From NCBI GenBank assembly GCA_001311565.1, contig BBBM01000001.1:62001-126000 (forward strand): a stretch of 64,000 nucleotides of DNA, written 5' to 3'. The position numbers were made by a program, and so were the translations under genes. The stretch comes from Desulfothermus okinawensis JCM 13304 (GTDB taxonomy: Bacteria; Desulfobacterota; Desulfovibrionia; Desulfovibrionales; Desulfothermaceae). The notes beneath the pieces were generated by a model, which was not told the DNA's origin, searched no databases, and saw only the letters and a list, made by a program, of their open reading frames with translations. This document shows, piece after piece, positions 10,643-22,884 of this stretch (the stretch's first letter is position 1; every line of letters starts with the position of its first letter).

Positions 10643-12805
10643 TTATAGATTTAGTCTGTTCTTTAAATTGGTATATCTCTTTTCTTTGTTTAGATCCTTT
10701 AGCGCTATAGCCATTGCCTTTCTACTTCCAAAAATAACAGCCAACTTCTTTGCCCGAGTCAATGCAGTATATATAAGGTTTTTATGGAGCATAATGTAGT
10801 GTTGCACCATTACAGGGAAAAGCACTACTGGATATTCACTACCCTGGGATTTATGGATACTTATACAATAGGCCAAGGCGATCTCATCTAGTTCAGACTG
10901 ATGGTAAACTACATCTCGACCATCAAAACTAATAAGTAATTCCCCTGACTCCAAATCTACCTTTCTTATATTTCCTAAATCACCATTAAACACTTCTTTT
11001 TCATAATTATTTTTTTTAATTGTATCACCCTATCCCCAAGTCTAAATCCCTTCAAAGAATAAGACGTTGCTTTATTTGATGAATTTAAGCTATCTTGTAA
11101 CAATTTATTTAACGCAGATGTTCCTATATCCTTTATGCATTGGAGTTAACACTTGAACATCAACCATGGGATCGTATCCATATACCTCTGGTATCCTATT
11201 GGTCACCATGCTGACAATCAACTTCTGTACCTTTTTGGGGTCTTCTTCTTCCACCCAAAAAAATCTGCTTTAGGAGGTTCCAATTTACTCCTTACAGGAA
11301 ACTTTCCCTCATTTATCCTGTGGGCATTTATCACTATCATTGACTTTTTGGCCTGCCTATATATTTTGGTAAGTCTTTTAGTTGGAACCCTCCCTGATTC
11401 AATCAAATCCTCAAGCACATTTCCTGGACCAACAGATGGGAGCTGATTGACATCTCCAACTAATATGAGTTTGCAGGTAAGGGGCAGTGCCCTTAATAAA
11501 TTCACCAATAAATGGCAATCCACCATTGAAACCTCATCTAAAATCAATGCATTGATCTTTAACTTTTTGTCCTCTCTATATTTAAATTCACCTCCTGGTC
11601 CAAATCCAAGCATACGATGAATGGTTGAAGCAAAAAGGCCAGTTGCATCTTGCAGTCTCTTTGCAGCCCTGCCAGTTGGAGCTGCCAACTTTACCTTAAG
11701 CCCCATCTTTTTCAAAATATTTCCAATAAAACGGGTAATTGTAGTCTTACCTGTACCAGGACCGCCAGTTATAATAAACACTTGATTTAGACATGCACCA
11801 AGTATTGCCTCTTTTTGCTCATCAGAAAGCTCGATGTTATTGGCCTTTTCAAAATCAGTTATATATTTTCTAATAATTTCAGTGTGTCCAGGTGGAATGA
11901 CCCCGCAACTCATAATACCTTTTATCCGAGATGCAATTTCTACTTCCCACTTATAAAAATGCCTCAAATAAACTGCATCTTTTATGTCTTCATCTATCTC
12001 TTCAATATAGATTCTCTTTTTTTCTAAAAGCAGTTTTATTGCGTCTTCCACCAGGCCCATATCATCTAGATTTAACAACTTGATTACCTCAGAAATCAGA
12101 TCCCCCTTTGGATAAAACACATGGCCCCTTTCACTGAGTGAAAACAGGACATATACAACTGCTGCTTCTATCCTCTCAATTGAGTGTTCCGAGAAACCCA
12201 GATTCAAGGCAATTTTATCAGCACTTTTAAAGCCAATTCCCCTTACCTCATATGCCAATTCATAGGGCTTTTCTTTAATCACCCTTAAAGAGTCCTTTCC
12301 ATATGTTTTATATATTCTAACTGCAAAGGATGGAGAAATAGAATGCTCCTGGAGGAACAAAATTAAATTTCTTATTTCCTTTTGCTCATCCCAGGAAGTG
12401 ACAATCTTATCTAAAGTTTTCTTTCCAATACCAGGGACCTCAAGCAATTTTTCAGGGGATTCATCTAATACCTTTAAAGCACTACTCCCAAAATGTTCTA
12501 TCATCCTTTCAGCCAAAACTGGTCCTACACCCTTTACCAGACCAGAGCTTAAATATCTCTTGATGCCAACAGTTGTTGCTGGAAGATTCTGTACCCAACT
12601 CACTATGTTAAATTGTCTTCCAAATTTTGGATGAACCCTCCATTTACCTTTAAGGGATAGTTCTGTTCCAGGGGCAACTGCTCCAATATTTCCAACAACA
12701 GTAACAAGACCTGGTTCCCCCTTTGATTTCAGCCTGGCCACTGTAAAATTGGATTCTGGATCAGAAAAAAACTACTGAAACGACCTCACCTTTTAAGGTA
12801 TCCAT
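10643..12805 (-). CDS. recD2: RecD2-type ATP-dependent DNA helicase
   Basis: SF1B 5'-3' helicase of the RecD2/TraA type, acting without RecBC. The N-terminal region holds helix-hairpin-helix repeats (LLEVPGIGKKTLDKI, GLVKGVGPVLAERMI), then Walker A ITGGPGTGKTTITRFI, motif Ia AAPTGRAAKRL, motif II LILDEVSMVD, a QLPSVGPG motif, and C-terminal DEIALAYCISIHKSQGSEYPVV (motif V) and IYTALTRAK (motif VI). Frame breaks at A7 12766-12772 near the start and again between about 10990 and 11200. The ATG overlaps the recR stop (TAATG), so it is translationally coupled; no independent Shine-Dalgarno is visible. Confidence 0.93.
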
Positions 12806-13414
12806 TACAATTTTTGTCTATAATAAAGGGATTGTTTTAGGGTTTCTCCATCCACATATTTTAAATCACATCCAACAGGTATGCCCTGGGCCAAACGAGA
12901 TATCTGTATATCAAGGTCTTCCTGAGAGATTAAATCAGATAAAAAAACTCTCGGTCATTTCAGCCTCTCTGGTTGAGCCAAGGGCTAAAATAACCTCTTT
13001 TATCTTACCTGATTTTATATGTTTTTTTAATAGCCCAATCCTTAAATTTGACGAATCTTTACCATCCAGAGGAGAGATAAGCCCACCTAATACCAAATAG
13101 ACTCCTTTAAACAGTTTAGTCTTTTCAATAAGCATTAGTCCATCCCAATCTGGCACAACGCAAAGGAGTGAATGATCCCTTGTTGGATCTGAACAAATAT
13201 CACAGGGACTTGTATTACAATAAGATCCACAAATATGACAGATAGTAAGACTGTCCCTGAGTTCTAAAATGTCCTGGCCAAAGGACTGGACCTTTTCCTT
13301 TGGGATTTCTAAAAGGTGCAAGGCTATCCTCATAGCAGACTTAGGCCCAAGACCTGGCATAGATGATAGATGATGGGCCACCTTTCTCAAAGGCTCTGGC
13401 AGAGACTTAAACAT
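12805..13414 (-). CDS. recR: Recombination mediator RecR
   Basis: Clamp-like partner of RecO/RecF in gap repair. HhH motif LSSMPGLGPKSAMRIALHLL, four-Cys zinc finger CHICGSYCNTSPCDIC, and a Toprim domain (LLCVVPDWDGLMLIEKT). The frame breaks at an A7 in the plus strand (12941-12947) that should be six; corrected, the C-terminus ISRLAQGIPVGCDLKYVD is restored and the gene ends on the recD2 start. About 202 residues, typical length. Downstream of dnaX-ebfC, the usual dnaX-ebfC-recR set. Confidence 0.95.
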
Positions 13415-13436
13415 ATATTCTCCCTGTAACTTACAA

Positions 13437-13752
13437 TTACATCATGCCCATACCTGGAAATTTTAGCCCCCCTGTGAGTTTTGAAATCTCCTCTTCCTTC
13501 ATTTCTCGGGATTTTCTCAGGGCCTCATTGGTAGCTGCCACAATTAGATCCTGGAGCATAGTTGTATCTTCTGGGTCAACAACACTTGGGTCTATTTCTA
13601 CACTCACGATTTCCTGTGCCCCATTTGCCACCACCTTTACAATACCTCCGCCAGCAGTTGCTTCTACCACCTTATTCTTTATTTCTTCCTGTGCATCTAA
13701 TATCTTTTTTTTGTAGAAGTTGTGCCTGTCTCATGAGTTCCTGAATATTCAT
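13437..13752 (-). CDS. ebfC: YbaB/EbfC nucleoid-associated protein
   Basis: Small DNA-binding dimer of the YbaB family. N-terminus [21 protein letters not shown], then VEATAGGGIVKVVANG and the Met-rich end KFPGMGMM. About 104 residues. T8 at about 13705-13712 needs T7. ATG 13752 follows GGAGGATGT; the dnaX stop overlaps it (ATGA) once the last dnaX A run is corrected. Confidence 0.93.
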
Positions 13753-15361
13753 ACATCCTCCTCGCTTTTTTTGTCCTTTACTTAACTTTATGTCATAAAT
13801 AGTACCCTTAAATTCATCTAATACTTTCTTAATAACAGGATCATTTTTTTACTTGTTCAGTTACAGAATTTTTTTGAATTTCTTATTATCTCCTTGAAAT
13901 CAATTTCTATATTACCAAAATACTCATAAATTGAATCTTGAAAAAAATTTAAAGACATCTTGTGAGGACTTTAACTTCTGCAACCAGTATCCAGAACACT
14001 GGATTATCAATTTTTCCCCATCTAACTGGCCATTTACGGCCTGCAGGTGGGGTAATTTTTGGGATGGTGCCCTATTTTTTTAAATATTTAATAAATCCAT
14101 GCCATGTCCTGGTTCCTGTTTTTGGATGGGAAACATCTTTTGCTATTTGATTTTTTTTGCCCTGCCTGGGATTCCATTTTATTATGTTTTAAACTTGAAG
14201 CAGTTTCATCTGGATCAACTAAAAAATCTCTATCAGCAAAATCCACCCTTGAAACAGGTGTCAGTTCAGCAAGATATGTAAGGTTCACAAATAAAAGCTC
14301 TAAAAACAACACAGGATCCTGAGCCCTATCTAATTTCATCCTTGCATCCAACAAAAGTTGCCAGGCTGCATGTATTTGTGCCATGGAAAATTTAGTTGCA
14401 AAAAAATTTCATTTTTTCAATTTCAATATGGGACGAAGCTTCACCAATTAATGCTTCTCCACAGCTCTTTATTAAAAAAAAGATCCCTAAATAGGGTTGT
14501 AACCTCTTCCAAAAAATATGGGATATCTATTCCACGATCTAAAAGGGATCTTATGTTTAGAACAATAGAACGGATATCTTTTTTTTAAAACAGCCTCTAA
14601 AATTTGAATTTTGGCCTCAGCAGGCGCAATACCCAACACTTCCCTTACCAGTTCTGCTGAAATATACCCATCACTTCCAGCAACCAATTGAGACAATATG
14701 GATAGACAGTCCCTTACACTTCCATCTCCCCTCTTAGCAATTAAGATTACTGCCTCTTCATCATAGGAAATACTTTCTTTATCCAGTATGGATTTTAAAT
14801 GATCCACCAGTTCCTGGGTGCTCAGTTTTTTTAAATGAAAAATGCTGACACCTGCTAAGAATGGTTGAGGGGATCTTGTTTACCTCTGTGGTGGCCAAAA
14901 TAAATACAGCATGAGATGGGGGTTCCTCCAGGGTCTTTAAGAGTGCATTAAAGGCAGATTTTGATAGCATATGGACTTCATCAATTATCACTACGCGATA
15001 TTTACACTTAACAGGCATAAGGGATATGTCCTCAATTAACTTCCTCACATTATCAACGCCAGTGTGGGATGCCCCATCTATCTCCAACACATCCAGGGAT
15101 ATTCCCTTTGTAATCTCACCACATATATCACACCTATTACAGGGTTCTTCTGTGGGAGCCTGCCTACAATTTATGGCCTTTGCAAGGATCCTTGCAGCCG
15201 ATGTCTTACCGACCCCCCTTGTGCCACTGAATAAATAGACCTTTCCCACTGAACCGTTTTTGGCAATATGGGTGAGCACTTTTTTTTATATGATCCTGGC
15301 CCTTTAATTCTGAAAACCTCTGGGGTCTATAAAATGTTGTTAGGTGTTTTCCCTTATCCAT
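13749..15361 (-). CDS. dnaX: DNA polymerase III subunit gamma/tau
   Basis: Clamp-loader ATPase. [15 protein letters not shown], Walker [19 protein letters not shown], zinc module [11 protein letters not shown], Walker [25 protein letters not shown], sensor [17 protein letters not shown]; then domain III and a short C-terminal domain. This is the most fragmented gene in the window: about nine A/T runs (for example near 15284, 14825, 14580, 14475, 14402, 14155, 14080, 13865, 13845) are one base too long. The corrected end LSKGQKSEEDV stops on the ebfC start. No clear Shine-Dalgarno precedes ATG 15361, and a strong terminator lies only 15 nt upstream. Confidence 0.92.
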
Positions 15362-15375
15362 AAACTTAATGAAAA

Positions 15376-15417
15376 ATATGGGAGCACCAAATAAATACTC
15401 CATTGGTGCTCCCATAT
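15376..15417 (-). terminator. Terminator between ilvE and dnaX
   Basis: Perfect 15-bp inverted repeat ATATGGGAGCACCAA/TTGGTGCTCCCATAT with a 12-nt loop, followed on the minus strand by a run of T. It closes the ilvE transcript immediately upstream of dnaX. Confidence 0.8.
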
Positions 15418-15438
15418 TAAATTATTTTTTTTAGCAAA

Positions 15439-16363
15439 TTATATCTCGTAGTGGGTTAGCCAACCAGCATACTTTAGGTTATCGCCTTTAACTATCTTAA
15501 AAAAATTCCTGTTGAAACAGCTTTGTAATAGGTCCAGCATGACCTGCTCCAATAGTGCGTCCATCTACCTCTCTAATTGGAGTAAGCTCTGCAGCAGTTC
15601 CTGTAAAAAAAGGCTTCATCTGCAATATAGAGTTCATCTCTGGTAAATCTCTGCTCAAAAACTTCATAGCCCATATCTTTTGCTATTGTTATAATGCAAT
15701 CCCTTGTTAGCCCTGGGAGAACTGGACCCAAGGGAGAGGTCTTTACTTTACTGTCCCTGACAATAAAAAGATTCTCACCACTTGCCTCTGCCACATATCC
15801 ATCAACATCTAACATTAGGGCCTCATCATACCCATCAGATACTGCTTCCATCTTGCTAATACAGAATTTACGTAATTGCCGCATATTTTTGCCTTGGTCA
15901 TCATTACATTTACATGATGTCTTGTAAAAGAAGAGGTTTTTACCCTGATGCCTTTCTCCAATGCCTCTTCACCTAAATATGCACCCCAGGGCCAAACAGC
16001 TATTATCACCCTTATTGGATTTGTTGAGGGATGCACCCCCATTGCCCCATCACCAATAAACACCAAAGGTCTAATATAGCCTTCTCTGAGTTTATTCTTC
16101 TTTAAGGTAGAAATTATTGCATCACAAATCTCTTCCTGGCTATAGGGGATTTTGATGTTTAAAATCTTTGCAGAATCAAATAGCCTCCTTACATGCTCCT
16201 GGAGACGAAACACAGCAGAAGAGCCATCTGTGCAAAGATAACTCCTTATTCCCTCAAAAACACCGGCACCATAGTGTAAGGTATGGGTCAAAACATGAAC
16301 CTTGGCCTCATCCCAGGGTACAAATTCTCCGTCAAACCAAATAAAATTTACCTTTTCTACCAT
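15439..16363 (-). CDS. ilvE: Branched-chain amino acid aminotransferase
   Basis: PLP fold-type IV transaminase for Ile, Leu and Val; functional partner of ilvD at 46-47.7 kb. Motifs: [26 protein letters not shown] (PLP Lys in TKAK), [30 protein letters not shown]. Three breaks: GCAAG at about 15855 lacks an A, the A7 15605-15611 in the plus strand should be six, and the A7 near 15500 should be six. Corrected, it is about 308 residues and ends in WLTHYEI at 15439. Confidence 0.94.
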
Positions 16364-16384
16364 AAACCCCTACTCCTTAAATTT

Positions 16385-17711
16385 TTATTTTTTATTTTCA
16401 CGACTATCCCTTGATGTCCTAAAAATTAGTTTTACTGGTGCCATTTTAAACCCAAAAATCTTTCTAATCTGATTTTCTAAATACCTCTTATAAGGGGTCT
16501 TGATAAGTGTATGATCGTTCAAAAAAAAACACAAAAGTTGGTGGTACTGTGTCCACCTGAGTGAGATAGTAAAATTTTGGACGCCTATTTTTCACCACTG
16601 GTGGCTGGTGTCTTTTTATTGCAATCTCAAGCCCCCTATTTAATTCTCCTGTGGTTATCCTCTTGTTGGTTTCTTCCCATAATTTCTCTGCCAAAACCAA
16701 AATTCCACCAAGTCCTCGCCTGTCCACTGTTGAAGTAAATACTATTGGCACATAGGGACAAAATTTAAGTTGATCCTTAAAATATGTCCTTAATCCGTCT
16801 AACTTTGCCCTGGGCACTAAATCTATCTTATTTACAGCAAGTATCATTGGGATATTTTCCCTCTGCAAAAAAATGTATCAGGGTCTTATCCTGATGTGTT
16901 AGCCTGGATGTGGCATCCACCACCAATACAGTTACATGTGCCCTTTTACTTGCACTAAGAGCCCTGAGTACACTGAATTTTTCCAGGGGATCCTTTATTT
17001 TACTTCTCCGTCTAACTCCAGCAGTATCAACAAAAATATACTGGTTGTCACCTTTTTTTTAATACTACGTCCACACTGTCTCTAGTTGTACCAGCAATTG
17101 GGGATTCAATAAGACGCTTTTCCCCAACAAATCCATTTATAATAGATGATTTACCAACATTGGGACGCCCCACAAGGGCAATTTTAAGTCCAGATATCTC
17201 TGGCTCAATAGTTGGCTTTGGTATAATGTCTTGTATTTTCTTAACTAAATAACGAATATTGTATCCATGAGCTGCAGAAACAGCAATAGGTTCAAAACCA
17301 AGTCTATGGAATTCAGACACAAGGGTGCTTACCTGCTCCTTGCCGTCTACCTTATTGACAACTAAGAGTACTGGCTTTTTTTGACCTTCTAATAAACTCA
17401 GCGATTTCTTCATCTAATGGTGTGAGCCCGGCCTTTCCATCAACTAGAAACAAAAGAAGCGATGCATCGTCTATTGCATTTTCAACTTGATCAAAAATAC
17501 CCCTGTCTATTTCACTGTGAAAATCAAATGTAAGTCCTCCAGTATCAAAAAGCACAAAGGGTTTTTCTGTATATCTGACTTCCCCATAAATTCTATCCCT
17601 GGTTACACCCTCCCTATCATGGGTTATTGCCTTATTTGCTCTAACTAGCCTGTTAAACAAAGTAGACTTTCCCACATTTGTCCTACCAATTATTACTACT
17701 ACTGGCAGCAT
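16385..17711 (-). CDS. der: Ribosome-assembly GTPase Der (EngA)
   Basis: Tandem-GTPase for 50S maturation. First G domain: [22 protein letters not shown]. Second G domain: [24 protein letters not shown]; then a KH-like C-terminal domain ([18 protein letters not shown]). Four or five runs (about 17375-17381, 17053-17060, 16867-16873, 16521-16529) carry one base too many. About 440 residues after correction. ATG 17711 lies three nucleotides after the mtnA stop, with GGGGAG upstream. Confidence 0.95.
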
Positions 17712-17714
17712 CTA

Positions 17715-18760
17715 TTAACTCCCCAAAATTACTGCTGGGATATTTACGTCATAAGGAGGATAAATAATTCCTTTTTCACAAATAATAGCTGTAATAAATT
17801 CCCCTGGAGTCACATCAAATGCAAAGTTATACACGTCAACACCATCTGGGACTATTTTCATATTCCCAATATTAGTGACTTCTTTTGCAGGCCTCTGTTC
17901 AATGGGGATCTGGTCACCACTTTTTAAACTCAAATCAAAAGTGGACACTGGTGCGGCCACATAAAATGGAATATTATGATGTTTTGCCAAAATAGCCAAT
18001 GAATATGTGCCTATTTTGTTAGCTGTATCCCCATTTTCCACAATCCTGTCTGCACCTACAATTACTGCATCCACCATATTTTGGGCCATTAAATAACCTG
18101 CTGAATTGTCACACACTACTTTTACCGTTATATCATCATGGTGGAGTTCATAGGCTGTTAAACGTGCACCCTGCAAAAATGGCCTGGTTTCATTGGCTAT
18201 GACTTCTATACCTAGATTTGCAGATTTAGCAGCCCTAATTACCCCCAGGGCCGTTCCGTATCCCCCAGTGGCAAGCCCACCAGCATTGCAGTGGGTCATA
18301 ATACATTTTTTTGTCTTTAATTAACTCCAGTCCATGCTTTCCTATTGCTTTATTAATTAAAATATCTTCATTATGAATCTCTTTTGCCTTTTTGAGCCAC
18401 ACCCACCTGAGCTCATCTAGGCCTATCTCTTCATTTTTCTCCCAAATGTCCCTCATGGTTTGAACCACATGTCGCAAATTTACAGCAGTTGGCCTGGCAT
18501 CTTCTAAATCAATCAGTTTTTTTCTTTAGGAGATCACGCCATTCTGGATCTTCTGGGTCTAGATTAAGTGTACCAAGATAACAACCATAACCAGCCACTA
18601 CTCCTATTGCTGGAGCACCTCTAATAACCATATTCTTTATTGCAAAAATCACTTCCCTCAAATTTCTACACACATACCATATCTCTTTATTAGGCAGATA
18701 TCTCTGGTCTAAAAGGACCAGGATATTTTCCTCGTCTGAAAATTTTATATGCCGTCTCAT
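17715..18760 (-). CDS. mtnA: S-methyl-5-thioribose-1-phosphate isomerase
   Basis: Methionine salvage, eIF2B-alpha-like fold; converts MTR-1-P to MTRu-1-[14 protein letters not shown], catalytic-Cys motif [18 protein letters not shown], catalytic Asp in VIVGADRI, and [15 protein letters not shown] are all present. Two T7 runs (about 18517-18523, 18306-18312) should be six. About 347 residues after correction. Between gatB and der on the same strand. The family also includes ribose-1,5-bisphosphate isomerase; the motif set fits MtnA best. Confidence 0.9.
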
Positions 18761-18779
18761 TGTATTTTACCTTATTTTG

Positions 18780-20215
18780 TTAATTATTCAATCTTTTTGC
18801 AAACAACTTAGATACCACCTTTGGATTTGCCTTGCCCTTTGTTTTTTTTCATTACCTGTCCCATAAAAAAACTCATGAGTTTCTTTTTACCATTTTTGTA
18901 TGCCTCAACTTCCTTTGGATTTTCCTTGATTACTTCCTCAACAATTTTCTCCAGCTGGGAATCATCAGATATTTGAATAAGTCCTTTTTCCTCAATGTAT
19001 TTGTTTGGGTCTAAATTTTTGTCAAAGATATCAGGAAATACATCCTTTGCTATCTTTAAGCTTATTTTTCCATCCTTAACCAATTTTAAAAGATTTGCAA
19101 AATTATAAGGGGTAAGAGTTATCTCTTGAGGTTTTAAATTCTTCTCATTGAGTTCCCTTAAAAGGTCAGTTTGAAACCAGTTGTACACTTCCTTGGGGCT
19201 ATTATAGATCTCTACCACTTCCTCAAAATAGTCAGCCAGGTGTTTATCTGACACAATGAGATCTGCCTCATTCTCAGACAAATGATATTCTTTAACAAAT
19301 CTATCCAGTTTTTCAAGTGGCAACTCTGGAATCTCCCCTTTCCACTGGTTTAATTCCTCATCTAAAATCATAACAGGCACCAGGTCTGGATCTGGAAAAT
19401 ACCTATAATCATGAGCCTCTTCCTTACCTCGCATGGACCTGGTTATTCCCTTTGATTCATCATAGAGCCTGGTCTCCTGAATTACCTTCTCCCCATCTTC
19501 CACAAGGTCTATCTGACGCCTGACCTCATATTCAAGGGCCTTTTGAACATGTCTAAATGAATTCATATTCTTTAGCTCTGTCCTTGTTCCCAGTTTTTCT
19601 TCTCCCCTTGGTCTAATAGATACATTGGCATCACACCTAAAACTACCTTCCTGCATGTTTCCATCGCATATATCCAGATATACCAGAATAGATCTAAGTT
19701 CCTTTAAGTACAAAACAGCCTCCTCAGGACTGTTTATATCTGGAGCAGAAACTATTTCTATAAGGGGCACACCTGTTCTATTTAAATCAATTAAGGTCTT
19801 GTTTTCCCCGGGCACATGTATAGACTTCCCAGCATCGTCTTCCATGTGAATCCTTACAATCCGCACCCTCTTTGTGCCTTGTTCAAGCCTTAAGTCTATA
19901 TATCCATCCACAGCAAGGGGTTCCTCATATTGAGAAATCTGATACCCCTTGGGAAGATCTGGATAAAAATAATTTTTTTCTGGCAAATAGAGAATTTTTA
20001 TTTATTTTACAATTTACAGCTAGGGCCATCTTTGTTGCATATTCCACAGCCTTTTTGTTTACAACAGGTAATGCACCTGGCATAGCAGCGCACACAGGAC
20101 ATGTATTTTGATTGGGTGGTTCACCAAAAGTAGTGGGACAAGAACAAAACAACTTGGATTTTGTCTTAAGTTGTGCATGCACCTCAAGTCCTATAACAAC
20201 TTCATATTTGGACAT
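18780..20215 (-). CDS. gatB: Asp/Glu-tRNA amidotransferase subunit B
   Basis: Part of GatCAB, which amidates mischarged Glu-tRNA(Gln) and Asp-tRNA(Asn). [12 protein letters not shown] at the start, zinc-site cysteines FCSC...[18 protein letters not shown], and a YqeY-like tail. T7 near 19975-19981 should be six. The final T8 (18842-18849) should be seven; corrected, the gene ends [22 protein letters not shown] at 18780, the classical GatB tail, instead of a spurious Gly-rich end at 18808. No gatA or gatC is in this window. Confidence 0.95.
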
Positions 20216-20233
20216 ATTTCCTCCTTTGAATAG

Positions 20234-21440
20234 TTATGCCCTAAAAACTGTGACTGTGGAAGTATCTCCCCTCACAGCTACTTTTTTTAAAAGCAGATAT
20301 ATCTTACCATAAGTAGATAGGCTACCTGCAATTTTCCTGGCATTTTCTCCCCAACCCAAAAAAAAGATCAACATGGTTATTGGTAATAGCTCCACCCACA
20401 TCCTGGGACATAAAGGCCCCTACCACACGAGAACCTTTTTTTCCCAATGGGTAGGACTACGTCATATATCCCAATTGCCCCAAGTGGTATAACATGTGGA
20501 TCTGTTGCCATGGAAGCAAAACCTGTTAATTTAATCCCTGCAGCCCCAATAGGGCCATCTTTTAAGAACCTAAAAAATACATAACTGGGATTTATATAAA
20601 GTATATCAGGCAAAAGTTCTGGATGTGCATTTAAATAATGGGCTATGCCATCTAATGTTGCCTGTCCTGGAGCTATTAATCCCTTCTCAATCATATATTT
20701 GCCAATGGATACATACTGTCTTCCATTTTTCCCCGCATAACCAATATATTTAAAGGTTCCGTCTGGTAAAATCAATCTCCCTGATCCCTGAATTTGTAAA
20801 AAAAATAGATCAACTGGATTTTTTTGCCCAGGCAAGGACCTTTGCTTTTTTTGTTGATTGCCCCATTCTTTTCAATTTCTTCCCTTGTATAATAAGGGGC
20901 AATGGAATCTTTTTCCAGTCTATAAATTAAAATCTCGCCCTTCCACCGTGGGTGAAACTTCCCCAGGTCTGCCCTTTTTAAATCCCTGGGCACTCCATAT
21001 ATGGGATATTTATACACATTGTCCTTTGTCAAAGAGGCTTCAACATCCATCCCAAAATAGCCAGTAAAAAAATGTGTTTGGAGTTAATTGGTAAAAATCA
21101 AAATCCTTTTTTTAGTATATATGGGTCCTTGTCTAAGTCAGGCAAAATACGGATTAAGTGCTGGATACTTTCTATGAGCTTCTCTTTAGTAATAGTTAAG
21201 CCTGGAAGAAATAGTTCATTAAATTTTTTTCCTATGCAGGAACTTAAGTGTATTTTCTAAAGGTTCCCTTAAATCTTCCCATGTGGGAAGCCCTTGTTTG
21301 TTGGCCTTTAGACCCCTTATTATTTTATTTACTCTAAATCCAGGTACCTTTTTATAGCTGATTTCCCTTTCTGAAATCTTTGGATGACATGACCAAAAAA
21401 AAAGAAGGAGAAATATAAGGAATAGACGTAACTTTAGCAT
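20234..21440 (-). CDS. mltA: Membrane-bound lytic murein transglycosylase A
   Basis: Outer-membrane lipoprotein that cleaves peptidoglycan glycan strands. Signal peptide with lipobox FFWSCHP; then TFFTGYFGMDVEAS, YKYPIYGVP, YYTREEIE, PVDLFFLQIQGSGRL, GYAGKNGRQYVSIG, NPSYVFFR, and the catalytic-Asp region MSQDVGGAI followed by DLFLGWGENARKIAG. At least seven runs (about 21224, 21108, 21065, 20847, 20820, 20440 and 20360) carry one extra base, whereas T8 in the PVDLFF segment is in frame. About 400 residues, normal. It directly follows nadK. Confidence 0.93.
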
Positions 21441-21444
21441 TTCT

Positions 21445-22287
21445 CTAGATGTACCCTTTGGATATCAACTTATTTATATATGAACTATCTTGGGGTAATA
21501 AAAATTCCACCTCATATTCATGCCTGGAGATACAAACAATATCCCCTGGAGACAAAAAAAAATCCTTCCTGCCCATCAACTGTCAAGGATGCATCTTGTT
21601 CTATTCCCCCTATTTCAATTGATATTACATGGTCGCCAGACACAATTAAGGGCCTCAATTTTGTCAAAAATGGACAAATGGGACAAATTTCAAGTACTTT
21701 TAGTTCGGGAAAAATTAAACTTCCTCCAGCAGCAGCACAGTATCCAGTGGAACCATTGGGAGTTGACACAATCACCCCATCTGCTTAAATTAAGGGCCTT
21801 TTTTGATCCTGAAATTTCTATATGTAATTCTAAAAGCCTGGCCAGCCCATCCCTTGAAATAACCACATCATTTATGGAACAACCTGAAGTATAGACATTA
21901 CCATCTCTTATTACCTGGTATTTTATGGCTATCCTCCTTGAGCTTATAAACTTTCTACAAATAAGTACATCAGATAGCACATCTTCCCATTCATCTGGAG
22001 AAATTTCAGCGAGAAAACCCACTCTGCCAAAATTTATACCCAAAAAAAGGAATATCCCTTGTCAAAAGACACCTTACAACGTAAAGTAAGGTCCCATCTC
22101 CGCCAAGTACTATAACTAAGTCCCAATTGTCGTCAGCAATGGATCCTGTGGTTAATTTGGAAGTGCTTAATATATTAACATGAAAACTTTTTGATTCTAA
22201 CCACTTTCTTATATCTTTCGCAAGCACTTGAGCCTGAGTATGGCCCTGTTTTGTCACAACAAGTATTCTTCTCAGCTCATTTAACAT
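21445..22287 (-). CDS. nadK: NAD kinase
   Basis: Phosphorylates NAD to NADP. LGGDGTLLYVVR (GGDGT motif), GINFGRVGFLAE and STPNGSTGYCAAAGG are diagnostic. Breaks: the A7 near 22051 (needs six), a change near 21785-21790 between KALNL and ADGVIVSTP, and A9 at 21554-21562 (needs eight). About 280 residues after correction. Its stop lies 5 nt before the mltA start. Confidence 0.93.
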
Positions 22288-22351
22288 AGGTAAAATTTAT
22301 TAGTCCAAAAAAAAGAGTATATTCAAGGTATTTATTTGGAGAGTTGAGACC

Positions 22352-22820
22352 ATGCTTATTCACATAGTTGATACAAAAGGAAAACCCATTGGTGCCATGA
22401 AAGAAGATAAGGTCCATGAGCAGGGACTGCTGCATAAAAGATTGATCTTGGTATTATACGATAAAGAAAAGCGACTATGTATAAAAAAAACAGGTGAGTA
22501 ATGATGGGGATTATGTTTGGGATTTTCCTGTAAATACTCATATCCCCCTTGGTATGTCAGAAGAAGAATTGGCAGAGAAAAATCTACAGAAATTCTCTTC
22601 TAGAAAAGGTCCTATTGATATACTAATAAGAAACCATATGTTGAGTAGAAAAAATGAACTTATCTCCATCTATTTAACAAAAAATATTAAAATAGATGGA
22701 TATGAATTTATATTTTTGGACAGGGAAGAATTTGACTTTGCCGTAAAAAAATACAGAAAAATTTTTTTCTACCTACCTACACTGGGCATATCTAACTGGA
22801 GTCTTGTTTTTTTAGGATAA
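22352..22820 (+). CDS. Nudix-fold protein with degenerate Nudix box
   Basis: About 155 residues. The start resembles the isopentenyl-diphosphate isomerase branch of Nudix proteins (HEQGLLHKRLILVLYDKEKRLCIKKQ...YVWDFPVNTHIPLGMSEEELAEKNLQKF). The catalytic Nudix consensus GX5EX7REUXEEXGU is not present: where E-rich helix residues are expected the sequence reads MSEEELAEKN without REXXEE. It may bind rather than hydrolyse nucleotides. A8 at about 22483-22490 should be seven. Divergent from nadK; convergent with the ORP-like cluster. Confidence 0.6.
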
Positions 22821-22843
22821 CTTAAATAACTACAAAAACAAAG

Positions 22844-22874
22844 GGCCACATAAGTCCATTTGACTGATGTGGCC
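22844..22874 (-). terminator. Terminator of the ORP-like operon
   Basis: Stem GGCCACAT-(A)A-GTC / GAC-TG-ATGTGGCC with short loop; on the minus strand it is followed by CTTTGTTTTTG. It sits between two convergent genes. Confidence 0.7.
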
Positions 22875-22884
22875 GCAAATTATG

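Noticed and set aside
13749-15361. Programmed frameshift in dnaX at an A run, as in E. coli
   Set aside because: About nine runs in this gene, and runs in nearly every other gene, show the same +1; a programmed event cannot be separated from the general pattern.
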